From the NCBI GenBank assembly GCA_903859705.1, contig CAIONQ010000122.1, positions 1 to 64,000 of the forward strand: 64,000 bases of DNA, read 5' to 3'. This document shows, one piece after another, positions 25,331-35,098 of the stretch. This stretch comes from an uncultured Chthonomonas sp. (GTDB lineage: Bacteria > Armatimonadota > Chthonomonadetes > Chthonomonadales > Chthonomonadaceae). Position 1 is the stretch's first letter, and the number at the start of each line of letters is the position of its first letter. The notes under the pieces are model-generated. The model saw only the letters and a list, made by a program, of their open reading frames with translations, was not told where the DNA came from and did not search any database. The position numbers were made by a program, and so were the translations under genes.

Positions 25331-26257
25331 ATGTTTGCCCGTGGGAAAGATAACGCTGTGAACTCACGACTGCCAATATGGTTAACCAAACGGGTGCCAA
25401 GCCCGGATACCGTGGATGCGGTTAACCTTATGCTGCGAGACTCCAAACTGAATACGGTTTGTGAAAGCGCGCGATGCCCGAACCTCGGTGAATGCTGGTC
25501 TAAGAAGACTGCCACATTTATGATCCTGGGCGAGGTTTGTACGCGAAACTGTGGCTTCTGTGCCATCAAAGTGGGCAAACCAGATCCGCTGGATAACGAT
25601 GAGCCGAGGCGGGTTGCCGAAACCGCAAAAGAGATGGGACTGAAGCATGTTGTGGTTACTTCGGTGGCGCGCGACGAGCTGGCCGATGAGGGGGCAGGGC
25701 ACTTCGCCGATACCATTCGCGCACTGCGTGAGGCCATCCCGGGCGTAATAGTAGAGGTGCTTACTCCCGATTTTAAGGGCAAGCGATGGTGTATTAAACT
25801 CGTAGTAGATGCCCACCCTGATATCTATAACCACAATATTGAAACTGTTGAGCGGCTCTCGCCGTCTGTTCGGCCACAGGCTCGTTATGGCAGAACCCTG
25901 GAACTGCTGCAGGCAGTCACGAACATGGATCCTACGGTGTACACCAAATCTGGCATTATGCTGGGCCTCGGAGAGACGCACGAGGAGATCATTCAAACTC
26001 TGCGAGATCTGAGGAGTGTGGGGGTTAGCGCCGTCACAATAGGGCAGTATCTGCGTCCTACTACAGATAGGCACCTGCCTGTTCAGGAGTACATACATCC
26101 GGAACGGTTTGCGGAGTACGAGCGTATTGGTGAGGAGTTAGGGTTTCTGTTTGTAGCCTCGGCACCTTTTGTACGTTCTTCGTACAACGCACAGGCCTTT
26201 TCTGAGAAGTTGCTGGCACAAAGGCTTGCCAGAGTGGGCGTTGCTTCTGCGGGATAA
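25331..26257 (+). CDS. lipA: Lipoyl synthase
   Basis: 308 aa. Radical-SAM enzyme that inserts two sulfurs into octanoyl-protein. The auxiliary cluster motif is C44-x4-C49-x5-C55 (CESARCPNLGEC); the radical-SAM motif is C70-x3-C74-x2-C77 (CTRNCGFC). The C-terminal SSYNAQ serine-containing segment is present. ATG 25331 has a weak ribosome site; GTG 25358, just before NSRLPIWLTKR, is an alternative start. No lipB or lipoate-dependent enzyme gene is nearby. It precedes tamB by 51 bp and heads the long envelope-biogenesis run. Confidence 0.95.
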   Translation: MFARGKDNAVNSRLPIWLTKRVPSPDTVDAVNLMLRDSKLNTVCESARCPNLGECWSKKTATFMILGEVCTRNCGFCAIKVGKPDPLDNDEPRRVAETAKEMGLKHVVVTSVARDELADEGAGHFADTIRALREAIPGVIVEVLTPDFKGKRWCIKLVVDAHPDIYNHNIETVERLSPSVRPQARYGRTLELLQAVTNMDPTVYTKSGIMLGLGETHEEIIQTLRDLRSVGVSAVTIGQYLRPTTDRHLPVQEYIHPERFAEYERIGEELGFLFVASAPFVRSSYNAQAFSEKLLAQRLARVGVASAG

Positions 26258-26308
26258 TTTCCGCACTGCCGGAAGCATCAGGCAGAACGGCGGCAGCGCT
26301 GAGGCGGA

Positions 26309-29300
26309 GTGGCTTTGCGTTTCTTAAGATCGTTACTTTGCATAGCCGTTCTTGTTGTCCCATTGCTGTACCTCGGTATTGGGGCTCAGCGGTTCGTTTC
26401 GTCTCTTATCACGTACCTTAACAGCAGCAAAACGCTTGCTGCCATTGTTTCGCGGGAGGCTACGCGCGCCCTTAACCGGGATGTGCGTATCTCCCGCGTT
26501 ACTATTACTGGCAGTTTGTGGTCCGCGTTGGGCGAAAACTCCATCGATCTTGCCGGCGTAACGATTGCGGATGCTAATCCATCCGTTAAAACTCTTTTTG
26601 CATCTGCCGATCATGTGGTTATACGAGGGTCCATTCGCAATGCGCTCAATGGCGACGTACACGCACCTTACGCCAGCGAGTTAAAGGTTGTAAAGCCCGC
26701 TATTCATATCACGAGGGATAGTAGCGGAAAGTGGAACTTTGCGGATCTTTCTCGCCCCAAGCAGGCCGCTGGCCGAATGTTTACAGATAGGATTGTGGTT
26801 GAAGCGGGGCAGGTTACATTTGATAGTGCCGTACAAATTGGCTCTGGGCCAGATGCGCGGCCTGTAAATGCAGGGCTCTACGCTATAAGCGGCCTTGCGC
26901 TGCTGGGTGAAGATCACTCCATCTCTATCGATACGTCGGCCTCTCCCGATCCTGTGTACGCCAACCGTTTGCGAATTACAGGTATTTTTGAGCCAGATCC
27001 CGGCCGAGCATCGCTGCATTTTGTGGCTACCAATGTTAACTTAAAAGAACTATCCACCAGGTACCTGCCTGCGCGCTTCGGAACATTTTCTGCGGGCGAA
27101 GCTGACATTGCTGCCGATGGTGTTGTATCCCTTACCCAAAATGCTTTTAAGAAATTGGAGAATGGGGAGCCTGCGCTCCCGCTTTACCTTACCGGGCACT
27201 TGGCGCTCCGCAATGCTGATATCAGCACCCCGTACCTGCGCAAGCCCTTGCACGCCGTTAATGCGACTGTTCAGTTTACAGATACCGCCGCCGCAGCAGA
27301 TGTACAGGCGGCAGTGGATGGAGTGCCTCTGCGCGTATATGGCTCGATTGCAGGTTTTCCACGGCCATCCACACTGAAAGATTTGCCCTCGAGCTACGAA
27401 AGAGCCATCAAAATGCGCGGCCCTGGGGCACCTGTGTTTCATCTGCGGACCGCCGTTAGCGATACTGACCTTTGTTTGTTGTACCGCAATCTGAAAATCG
27501 ACCGCTGGGTGCCACAGTTACCACAAGCAGTAAGTCACAACATCAATACCTGCATGGCACTTGGCTCTGCTCAGGCAGATCTGGATGGATCCATTGGTGC
27601 GCTTACGCTGGTTGCCTCTTCGCACCTCAATCAGGCGCGTTACGACCATGTGAAAGCTCATGGAGTAGATGTTGCGATTGCATTGCGGGATGGGACACTT
27701 TCTGGCGACTTTAAAGGAAGTTATGCTGGCGGTGAGGCCGTAATTCGATCCAGACTGGTTCTGGACGGCACGGGTAAGTTCAAAGCCGAGGGCCATGGCA
27801 AGGGCTTAAAGCTGATGGAGATAGGGTTTCCCATTCAGAAGCTTGAGGATGGTTTTGGAGATATTGATATAGCTGTTGAGGGGCGCAAGGGAATCTCACC
27901 TTCTATAAGCTCGCAGGTACAACTAACCGATGTAAAAATTAATGGGCAGGTGTTTAATAGAGCCTATGTAGAGGCTGAATCTGCTGCGCGTAAGGTGTAT
28001 ATACGATCATTTCGGATAGACGACCCCAAAGGATTCGCGTTTGCATCTGGCCAGATTGACCTGATTACCCGGGCAATGAATATTACGGCTGCGGCCGATG
28101 GAATAGATATCCATTCGTTGGTGGAGGCAGTTAGCCCTGAGCCACCCCTTGCCACCGACCCCAACGTGCCCTCGCTGCACTCCCTGGATGGAGTTGCCTA
28201 CCTGCGCAAAGGCGTTTTAACTGGGACCATGGATGAGCCTGTATTTACCGGGGAGGTTAGCGCATTTGGCGTTTCAACCGGTAAATACGTGGTGGATAAA
28301 GCCATTGCTGCTTTCCGGTGGAATCAGGCCGGACTGGTAATCAGCCGGGGCTCTCTGGAGAGGTACCCATCGGTGGTATCTTTCTCTGGCAGTGTGGTGG
28401 ATTTGAGTGATCCTAAACCTGGTATAGACTTTACAGTGCGCGTTACCGATCTGGACTTGCGGTATCTTGGGGACCTGGCTGGCTTCAACTCCAAGCAACT
28501 TGCTCTGGATGGCACCATCTCGACCGACGGTGCTGAGGGAGTTCGAATCTACGGTAGTGGATCAGACCTTCATGCGGTGGGGCAGGGCGGGCAGGCCGCT
28601 GATCAGCCATTCTCTATAAGTTTGCACCGTGCTGCACTTAACGGCTTACGGCTTACAAGCGCATTTGCCGAAGCCTACTACGACTCGGCTGGATTGCACA
28701 TCACCGGGAGTCGCATCGAAACTGCCGACGGAGAAATCTCGGTTAAGGGAAGTATCACGCGCAAGGGAGAAATGGATGCAACTGCAACGGGCAAGGGGCT
28801 AAAGGTTGCAAAGCTAACTCCCATTTTGCCGGATGCCCGCGCACCAGAGGCAGATGGAACGCTGGCATTTTCGATTCACCTGGGAGGAACGATTTCCGAT
28901 CCTGACTTAAGTGCCGATAGTATTCTTGCGAATGGACTTACTTATCGAAGCCTAAAGATTGGCCAACTGGCGCTGGGTGCCAGGTACAGTGCAAACCAGC
29001 TAACAATAACAGACTGTACGTTAAAAGATGCCGATACGGGTGCTACGGTAATTGTGGTTCCAACGGCAACCTGGGATACAAAGACTTCTGCGATATCTTC
29101 ACCGGCTGTAGATTCTGCTAATGCAGCCCGTATTGAGGGGCTGAGAATTGGAAAGATTGGGGAGCTCATAACTGCCAGCTCTCAGGGCGGTAAGACGACC
29201 ACAGTGTCACTGGATGAACTTACCGGTGAATTGCGGGCACATGTTTCTTTGCAAGGCACCCTGGAGGCGCCTGAAGCCGTTGTGCTGCTGGATTCTCATA

Positions 29301-31294
29301 ACATTACAGTGCGCGATTATGCAATCAAATCCCTAACGGGCCGTGCCTCTGTAAACAAAGCAGGCATTACCGCACCAGAAGCTGTAGCCATTATCGGCCC
29401 ATCTGCGGCACTACGCGGCAGAGAAACACCAGCCGAACAGCTTTCTGCAGACAGGCAGGATGCCACACTGAGCATACGTGATTTCAGCTTGCGTTATGGT
29501 GGCGATGTTCGGGCGGATGTGGACCTGACAAACCTCAACCTGGCTTTTGTACAAGCGGCGCTATTCCCAACGTCGGTGCACCCGTTGACGGGCGTTGGAG
29601 ATAAGATTGGCGTACTTGTAGCGGGCACAGTTCAATCTCCAATTCTGGATTTTTCCATTAACCTCAGCAATGTTGGCTATATGGAACGCACGTTTGAGCG
29701 TGTAGAGATTGACCATGCAAGGGTTGAAGAAGGGCAGATTCAGATTGATGACTTGCGTGTAACCAGGCAGCTTACTAAAAGCAAAGCGTATCAGGCTGCA
29801 CTATCTGGCGTTATACGTGGGTTCACCTGGACATCCCCATTTCTGCCAGATACTGCACAGTTGGATATAACCGCTGAGCTGCCGAGGCGTGCCGCACTAA
29901 AAGAGACGGCAGACCTGGAGTTGCTTGGTGAGTTGGGTATTGCTGCATTTAGAGACAGCAAAGGCAACTTTGCGGCCCTGGTTAAAGTGGGTGGCAGTAT
30001 TGCCGCACCAAAACTTCAATCTGGCTTCATAACACTAACCGCTGACAAGCTCAAGATTCCCGGGCTGTCAACAGGCATTCTAGATTTGAATGCACATGTA
30101 TCATTAACCGATGATGTATTGCATGTCGATAGCTTTTCGGCTAAAACACAGGCTTACGATCGTAAGGGCCTACCCATTGCAAAGCGGGAAAGCGAACCAA
30201 TACGCCTTACGGGCAGTATCCCGGTTGGCTATAACGAGGCCACTCCCAGAACGGTGCCAGACCCACTAACTTTGCAGGGAGAGAATGTTAGCTTTGATGA
30301 AACACCGCTGCCTGGCAGCAGGTCTGGAAGCTTAAACGGCACCGGAACAGTTGCGGTTACTGTAACCCGATCTGTGCTTCGGCCACTCATTAGCGGAACC
30401 ATCAACCTTACAAACACAAATGCCTCGCTACCATCAGATTTTGCACCACCCAATGGGGCCAGCACGGCCCCGGCAGTAAACCCACGGTTCGATCTAACTG
30501 TAAACTTCACGGGTAAAAACGTGCGCTTGCGCAACACACAGTTAGACGCGCAGGTTGGTGGGTTTATGAGCTTGCGCGGAGACCTGGCAGCGCCGATTCT
30601 GCACGGAAGAATCACGTTGAATCAGGGCAATCTGAAAGTGCCTCCGCGGCGATTCGATATAGTTCCGCCGGGCGTTATTGAAATTGATTACGGCAATAGT
30701 GCGGTTGCAGACGCAGGGCTAAATGTGCGTGTAAACCTTATGGCCCGCACCAAATTAACCGCAGTTTCTATTGCTGGTGTTCGTAAGCTGTATACCGTAA
30801 CCGTAACTGCAAACGGCCCCCTTACAGATGTTACGGGAGATGCAAACGGGCAATCTCGCATGCATCTGGATTTTATAACAGATCCAAACGATCTTGCTGT
30901 TGGGCAGCAAGCATTAAGCGAACGATTGGTAACAGCTCTGTTCGGTGTAGATACATTTAACCGTGTGGGGCATGATCCCGGGCAAACCGCAATTACTGCC
31001 CTCACAAATATCCTTACCGGAACAGTGCTTCCGGGCCAGTTTGATAAACTGGCAAGTGGGCTTGGTTTAGAGCAGTTCGCGCTCTCCTACGATCCGGTGC
31101 AGCAGCTATCGCTAACAGTAGCCCGCCAGATAGTTGGCCCGCTGTATATAACATACAATCGAGGGCTGAGCACCGAAAACAGGTATTATGATCTTAAGAT
31201 GAGCCTTCGGTTTCGAGATCGTTACCAGTTTTCTTATGACTACGACGATCAGCGTATAAGTAGATACCTGCTTGAAGGAGTCTGGCGGTTTTAG
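26309..31294 (+). CDS. tamB: TamB-like translocation and assembly module protein
   Basis: 1661 aa from GTG 26309; a TTG two codons later (26315) is equally well spaced from GGAG. Residues about 5-25 are a single N-terminal membrane anchor. The rest is a very long repetitive beta-rich body like AsmA/TamB bridge proteins, ending in a DUF490 domain (from about residue 1290) with the near-terminal RYYDLKMSLRFRDRYQFSYD and a final WRF. TamB-type proteins span the periplasm and are thought to move lipid or assist outer-membrane protein insertion. Its place just upstream of an ECF sigma gene, bamA and skp supports this role. No TamA is seen; BamA may be the partner, as in phyla without TamA. Confidence 0.9.
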   Translation: MALRFLRSLLCIAVLVVPLLYLGIGAQRFVSSLITYLNSSKTLAAIVSREATRALNRDVRISRVTITGSLWSALGENSIDLAGVTIADANPSVKTLFASADHVVIRGSIRNALNGDVHAPYASELKVVKPAIHITRDSSGKWNFADLSRPKQAAGRMFTDRIVVEAGQVTFDSAVQIGSGPDARPVNAGLYAISGLALLGEDHSISIDTSASPDPVYANRLRITGIFEPDPGRASLHFVATNVNLKELSTRYLPARFGTFSAGEADIAADGVVSLTQNAFKKLENGEPALPLYLTGHLALRNADISTPYLRKPLHAVNATVQFTDTAAAADVQAAVDGVPLRVYGSIAGFPRPSTLKDLPSSYERAIKMRGPGAPVFHLRTAVSDTDLCLLYRNLKIDRWVPQLPQAVSHNINTCMALGSAQADLDGSIGALTLVASSHLNQARYDHVKAHGVDVAIALRDGTLSGDFKGSYAGGEAVIRSRLVLDGTGKFKAEGHGKGLKLMEIGFPIQKLEDGFGDIDIAVEGRKGISPSISSQVQLTDVKINGQVFNRAYVEAESAARKVYIRSFRIDDPKGFAFASGQIDLITRAMNITAAADGIDIHSLVEAVSPEPPLATDPNVPSLHSLDGVAYLRKGVLTGTMDEPVFTGEVSAFGVSTGKYVVDKAIAAFRWNQAGLVISRGSLERYPSVVSFSGSVVDLSDPKPGIDFTVRVTDLDLRYLGDLAGFNSKQLALDGTISTDGAEGVRIYGSGSDLHAVGQGGQAADQPFSISLHRAALNGLRLTSAFAEAYYDSAGLHITGSRIETADGEISVKGSITRKGEMDATATGKGLKVAKLTPILPDARAPEADGTLAFSIHLGGTISDPDLSADSILANGLTYRSLKIGQLALGARYSANQLTITDCTLKDADTGATVIVVPTATWDTKTSAISSPAVDSANAARIEGLRIGKIGELITASSQGGKTTTVSLDELTGELRAHVSLQGTLEAPEAVVLLDSHNITVRDYAIKSLTGRASVNKAGITAPEAVAIIGPSAALRGRETPAEQLSADRQDATLSIRDFSLRYGGDVRADVDLTNLNLAFVQAALFPTSVHPLTGVGDKIGVLVAGTVQSPILDFSINLSNVGYMERTFERVEIDHARVEEGQIQIDDLRVTRQLTKSKAYQAALSGVIRGFTWTSPFLPDTAQLDITAELPRRAALKETADLELLGELGIAAFRDSKGNFAALVKVGGSIAAPKLQSGFITLTADKLKIPGLSTGILDLNAHVSLTDDVLHVDSFSAKTQAYDRKGLPIAKRESEPIRLTGSIPVGYNEATPRTVPDPLTLQGENVSFDETPLPGSRSGSLNGTGTVAVTVTRSVLRPLISGTINLTNTNASLPSDFAPPNGASTAPAVNPRFDLTVNFTGKNVRLRNTQLDAQVGGFMSLRGDLAAPILHGRITLNQGNLKVPPRRFDIVPPGVIEIDYGNSAVADAGLNVRVNLMARTKLTAVSIAGVRKLYTVTVTANGPLTDVTGDANGQSRMHLDFITDPNDLAVGQQALSERLVTALFGVDTFNRVGHDPGQTAITALTNILTGTVLPGQFDKLASGLGLEQFALSYDPVQQLSLTVARQIVGPLYITYNRGLSTENRYYDLKMSLRFRDRYQFSYDYDDQRISRYLLEGVWRF

Positions 31295-31394
31295 GGGTAA
31301 TAAACGGGGTAGCGCTGATGTTGCGTGGTTAACGTGGGTGTGATTTGTTTCACTCCCTATTTCACTATGCACGTACCGCTGGTACTGTAACAAC

Positions 31395-31412
31395 GGACGT
31401 GGGCTCACGTCC
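31395..31412 (+). promoter_or_regulatory. Perfect hairpin upstream of the ECF sigma gene
   Basis: GGACGTG (31395-31401) with CACGTCC (31406-31412), 4-nt loop, no T run. It lies about 90 bp before the sigma gene in the tamB-sigma spacer and could be an operator or part of the leader RNA. Confidence 0.4.
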
Positions 31413-31476
31413 TATGAAAGAAAGCAGAACTGAGGATACACCTCACCATCTGTTTAGCTAATGTTTTAGACTGGAG

Positions 31477-31495
31477 CGCCCTGCCAGGGCGGGAG
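31477..31495 (+). promoter_or_regulatory. Hairpin abutting the ECF sigma ribosome-binding site
   Basis: CGCCCT (31477-31482) pairs with AGGGCG (31486-31491) around GCC. The right arm overlaps the first G of the Shine-Dalgarno GGGAG (31491-31495), 7 nt before ATG 31503. Folding could limit ribosome access. Confidence 0.45.
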
Positions 31496-31502
31496 CAGTT
31501 CA

Positions 31503-32255
31503 ATGTCGGTAGGAAAGGCGCTGCCAATTGGGTTTGTTCCTGTTGCGGTGAATGTACCGGGTCGGCATCCTGAACTGGATGTCGCTGGTGCATCTGCCGA
31601 AACACCTACTGTTGCGTCTGCTGTAGTAGGGGCGGCTCTTTCTTCAGATCAGGCAGATTTAGCCAGGGGCAGGCACCGCGCAATGAATTCAGCTCCGCCG
31701 GAAGATGCTGATCGCCATCTGGATTTTGATGCTCTCGTTGCCAAATACGACAAAAAAATCTTCAATGTGATTTACCGCATGCTTGGCGACTATGAGGAAG
31801 CCACCGACCTTACACAGGAAACGTTTATAAGTGCCTATCGACATTACGATAGGTTCCGGGGCGATTCCAAGGTATTTACCTGGCTGTATCAGATAGCACG
31901 TAACCTGTGCATCAACAAGGTACGTCAGCGAGAACGTCAGCGCGGGCTTCGGATGGAGTCAATGGACCAACCAAGGGACCTTGACGAAGATGACGGAGGA
32001 ACTCGCGAAATTGCAGACTGGAGCCAATCTCCGCAACGTGTGTTAGAGAATAACGAACTGCGCGAGAAGTTGATGTCTGCCATTCAGTCACTTACTCCAG
32101 AATATCGGGAAGTGCTGGTGCTGCGAGAGTTTGAGGGGCTTAGTTACAACGAAATCGTTGATAGAACGGGGCTCACGCTCGAAAATGTGAAAACGCGCCT
32201 TTCAAGGGCGCGAGGGATGATTCGCCGCAAAATCGGCCCCTATTACCAGGAATAA
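31503..32255 (+). CDS. ECF sigma-70 factor, RpoE-like
   Basis: 250 aa from ATG 31503 with GGGAG 7 nt upstream; an in-frame ATG at 31683 (MNSAPPEDADRH) would give a standard-length factor and is a real alternative. Region 2 is about 73-145 (FNVIYRMLGDYEEATDLTQETFI, then FTWLYQIARNLCINKVRQRERQ) and region 4 about 190-245 (LTPEYREVLVLREFEGLSYN). The first 60 residues form an unusual low-complexity extension. No anti-sigma gene is adjacent. Sitting between tamB and bamA/skp, it may govern envelope stress as E. coli sigma-E does; this is inference. Confidence 0.9.
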   Translation: MSVGKALPIGFVPVAVNVPGRHPELDVAGASAETPTVASAVVGAALSSDQADLARGRHRAMNSAPPEDADRHLDFDALVAKYDKKIFNVIYRMLGDYEEATDLTQETFISAYRHYDRFRGDSKVFTWLYQIARNLCINKVRQRERQRGLRMESMDQPRDLDEDDGGTREIADWSQSPQRVLENNELREKLMSAIQSLTPEYREVLVLREFEGLSYNEIVDRTGLTLENVKTRLSRARGMIRRKIGPYYQE

Positions 32256-32265
32256 GGCGCCTGCG

Positions 32266-32364
32266 AAGCTGGCGCTGGTCGTAAGCAGCATCCTCTGTCT
32301 AGATTGCATACGCATACCGGATCGGCGATAACACGTGCCGATTTTCTCCGCTGTGCGCCAGCTT
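32266..32364 (+). promoter_or_regulatory. Nested stem structure in the bamA leader
   Basis: A perfect 10-bp inverted repeat, AAGCTGGCGC (32266-32275) and GCGCCAGCTT (32355-32364), encloses a second perfect stem ATCGGC (32321-32326) / GCCGAT (32337-32342). If transcribed from the sigma gene it would form a multi-stem leader 46 nt before the bamA start. It could be a terminator/attenuator or a protein-responsive leader. Confidence 0.5.
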
Positions 32365-32409
32365 TCTAGAAGAAAATAAATATTCGAATTGTCAGGAGCG
32401 CTCTGCCGA

Positions 32410-34314
32410 ATGAAAAAACTGAAAATACGGTCTGTACGGGCGAAGGCTGTGCCCCTTTGCATTGTGGCAACCGCCGCAGGCATTGTATGTGCGCCAGCCA
32501 TAGTTCACGCGCAGGCTGCCGCTGCGGGCCAAAAAACAGCACCTCCCGTTGCTCCCGGCACCCCCAGGATCAGCAAGATCGTTGTAAAGGGCAATAAGGT
32601 TCTCTCGAGTTCGGCAATTATCATTGCCAGCGGTCACAACATTGGTGATCCATGCAATGAGCAAACGCTGGATGAGATGAAGCTGAACCTCACAGAAACC
32701 GGCAACTTTGGTATTCAGCACAATCCTGATGATAAAGAATCGTGGGTTAAGGTTTACTCCGAAGAGAGCAACGGCCAATGCACCGTTGTTATTGAAGTAG
32801 ACGAAAATGATGTTGTTAAGAACATTCAAATAACGGGATCTGGCCCTATTAAGGCCGAAGAGATACTTAGTCTCATCCACTTTAAGTCTGGTTCACTGTA
32901 TAACCCGCTTTATATGGGCAGAGACGACCGTGAAATTGAGAAAGAGTACAACAAGCGTGGTTTTATTGCAGTTCTTGGTCAGGATGAGTCGTTAGATCCC
33001 AAAACCGGGGTTCTCACCATCCCAATTATCGTTACGCGTGTTTCTGAAATCAAGATTGCTAAAACGCACAAAACCAAGCGCGCTGTTATACTCCGTGAAA
33101 TGAACACAAAGGTTGGAGATTATTTCAACCGAAAAACCTGGAACGACGATCTGCAGAAGATCTATAACCTGAACCTATTTGATGATGTTGTTCCGCGCGA
33201 GGATCTTACGGTGGGCCAGGCAGTGCTTACAATTAGCCTGCCAGAAAAGCGCTCTGGAAACATCAACGTAGGAGCTGGATACAGCAGCCGGCAGCAGATT
33301 ATTGGCCGCGCAGAGGTTTCAGACACCAACTTCCGAGGTATGGGTGAAACGCTCAGCCTGCTGCTCGAATCGGGTGGTATCGCAAATCAAAGCTCCGTAG
33401 AGCTCTCATTTGTGGAACCCTGGTTGGATCACAAGCACACCGCACTTGCCGTTTCCGTATACGATAAAACCGTTTACCGATTTGCAAACAGTCTTGTAGA
33501 CGCAACCGCAGTGAATACTACGGTTGGCACAGATACGCGGTATAACGAACAGCGCATCGGTACAACCATATCTCTTAGTAGACCGCTTGGCCATCGCATC
33601 TCCGGAGTACTTACGGCTCGTGCAGAAACGGTGCATACCGATAGCTTGGCCCTTGGCGGTATTGATGCCTCCATACTGCAGAACGGACCCATATTCGTAC
33701 TTGGTGCGATGGGCCAGCACGATTCGCGCGATGTGCCTTTGGATCCGGCCGCTGGTGGTTTTCAGAGCATGGGTATATCGGTTGGTCATGCCAACCTCAC
33801 GCCGCCCTCTGCTCCAGATCCATCAATCAACACGGCCGTGTTTGGACCACATACTTTTGCCAAGCTTTCGTTAGAAGACCGGCACTTCTTCAGCCTTAAG
33901 GGAGCCCGCAAGAAGCCAACCGATTCGAAGCCAGTTCTGGCATTCCGCGCCCTACTGGGCTCTTCGGTAGGCACACAACCATTCTTCGAGCAGTTCTTTG
34001 TTGGAGGCGCAGAAACGTTGCGCGGCTATCGTGAAGACAGGTTCTGGGGTAAGAACATGATCCTCACATCGTTGGAAATGCGCCAGCCACTCGGCCGCGC
34101 ACTTACAGGTGTGCTGTTTACCGATATCGGCGATGCCTGGGGCGGCGGTTACTCTAATGTGAACATTGCCGGCTTTAAGCAGAGCGGATTTACGCCGCAC
34201 GTAGGCGTTGGACTAGGCATACGTGTTAGAACGCCGCTTGGCCCAATTCGCCTTGATTATGGAATTGGTAACGAAGGCGGACAAACGCATTTTAGTATTG
34301 GCAACGTATTCTGA
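32410..34314 (+). CDS. bamA: Outer-membrane assembly factor BamA
   Basis: 634 aa from ATG 32410 (AGGAG 11 nt upstream; a TTG at 32389 is in frame but lies before that site). Signal peptide about 1-34, then three POTRA-like domains (about 52-136, 137-216 and 217-297) instead of the five of E. coli, followed by a 16-strand barrel with RGYRED near the L6 loop and a terminal THFSIGNVF that ends in the aromatic beta-signal. Central component of outer-membrane protein insertion. Next gene is a Skp-like chaperone. Confidence 0.95.
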   Translation: MKKLKIRSVRAKAVPLCIVATAAGIVCAPAIVHAQAAAAGQKTAPPVAPGTPRISKIVVKGNKVLSSSAIIIASGHNIGDPCNEQTLDEMKLNLTETGNFGIQHNPDDKESWVKVYSEESNGQCTVVIEVDENDVVKNIQITGSGPIKAEEILSLIHFKSGSLYNPLYMGRDDREIEKEYNKRGFIAVLGQDESLDPKTGVLTIPIIVTRVSEIKIAKTHKTKRAVILREMNTKVGDYFNRKTWNDDLQKIYNLNLFDDVVPREDLTVGQAVLTISLPEKRSGNINVGAGYSSRQQIIGRAEVSDTNFRGMGETLSLLLESGGIANQSSVELSFVEPWLDHKHTALAVSVYDKTVYRFANSLVDATAVNTTVGTDTRYNEQRIGTTISLSRPLGHRISGVLTARAETVHTDSLALGGIDASILQNGPIFVLGAMGQHDSRDVPLDPAAGGFQSMGISVGHANLTPPSAPDPSINTAVFGPHTFAKLSLEDRHFFSLKGARKKPTDSKPVLAFRALLGSSVGTQPFFEQFFVGGAETLRGYREDRFWGKNMILTSLEMRQPLGRALTGVLFTDIGDAWGGGYSNVNIAGFKQSGFTPHVGVGLGIRVRTPLGPIRLDYGIGNEGGQTHFSIGNVF

Positions 34315-34422
34315 TGATTCATGGCGCATGCCATGCAGGGCTCGCCCCAGCGCCACATTGGCGGCCGGGAGGCACCTGTAACCCAATGCGCAGTTCATGT
34401 TGATTTGAAAGGACACACTTCT

Positions 34423-35091
34423 ATGTATCGTCCCACGCCTGGTGTTCGCACAATGTACCTGGCAACCATAGCGCTCTGCGCCCTACTGTCTATCACAGGC
34501 GCGCACGGGCAAGACAAGAGCACGGCCGGACTGAAGATCGCCGTTGTTAATGCCGGCAAGTTGCTTCAAGAGTACAAATTCACACAGTCTTCCGATCAGG
34601 AACTGCAGAAATTACAGGCCGATATTCTTACCGAGCTTAACAGCTGGGATCAGCATCGGTACCTTGAAGAGGCAGATCAGCGCAAATTCGGGCTGATTGC
34701 CGTTAAAGAATCCAACAAGGTTGAGCTCACCAAGGACGACAAAGATCTCAAGACGAAACTTGAGGATGCCAGTAAGAAGCTCTTTGATGAGTACCTGGCG
34801 CTTCAGACGAAGCAGAACGCAACTCCAGCCGAAGTAGACCGACTGAAGGTGCTAAGCCGCCTGGAAGCAGAAACTAGCAAGCGCATAAAGGACCGGCAGG
34901 GATCTGCGCAGGAAGAGCTGCAGAAACGCGCCAATGACATGCGCAAGAAGATGGATGCAGATGTTAAGGCAGCCATTGTAAAGGTGGCCAAGGCCAAATC
35001 GTTCAATCTGGTCTTTAGCAGCGACCTGGTGTTTTACTGCGATACAGACCTGACCGACGATGTTCTTAAAGACCTTAACAGCGGCAAGTAA
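34423..35091 (+). CDS. skp: OmpH/Skp-like periplasmic chaperone
   Basis: 222 aa from ATG 34423 (GAAAGGA upstream); an in-frame ATG at 34321 is rejected because it lacks a ribosome site and would precede the signal peptide by 34 residues. Signal peptide ends near AHGQ (about residue 29). The mature part begins LKIAVVNAGKLLQEY, typical of the OmpH beta strand, and then forms a long charged helical hairpin. Skp holds unfolded outer-membrane proteins on their way to BamA, consistent with the neighbouring bamA. Confidence 0.88.
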   Translation: MYRPTPGVRTMYLATIALCALLSITGAHGQDKSTAGLKIAVVNAGKLLQEYKFTQSSDQELQKLQADILTELNSWDQHRYLEEADQRKFGLIAVKESNKVELTKDDKDLKTKLEDASKKLFDEYLALQTKQNATPAEVDRLKVLSRLEAETSKRIKDRQGSAQEELQKRANDMRKKMDADVKAAIVKVAKAKSFNLVFSSDLVFYCDTDLTDDVLKDLNSGK

Positions 35092-35098
35092 TTTAAGC

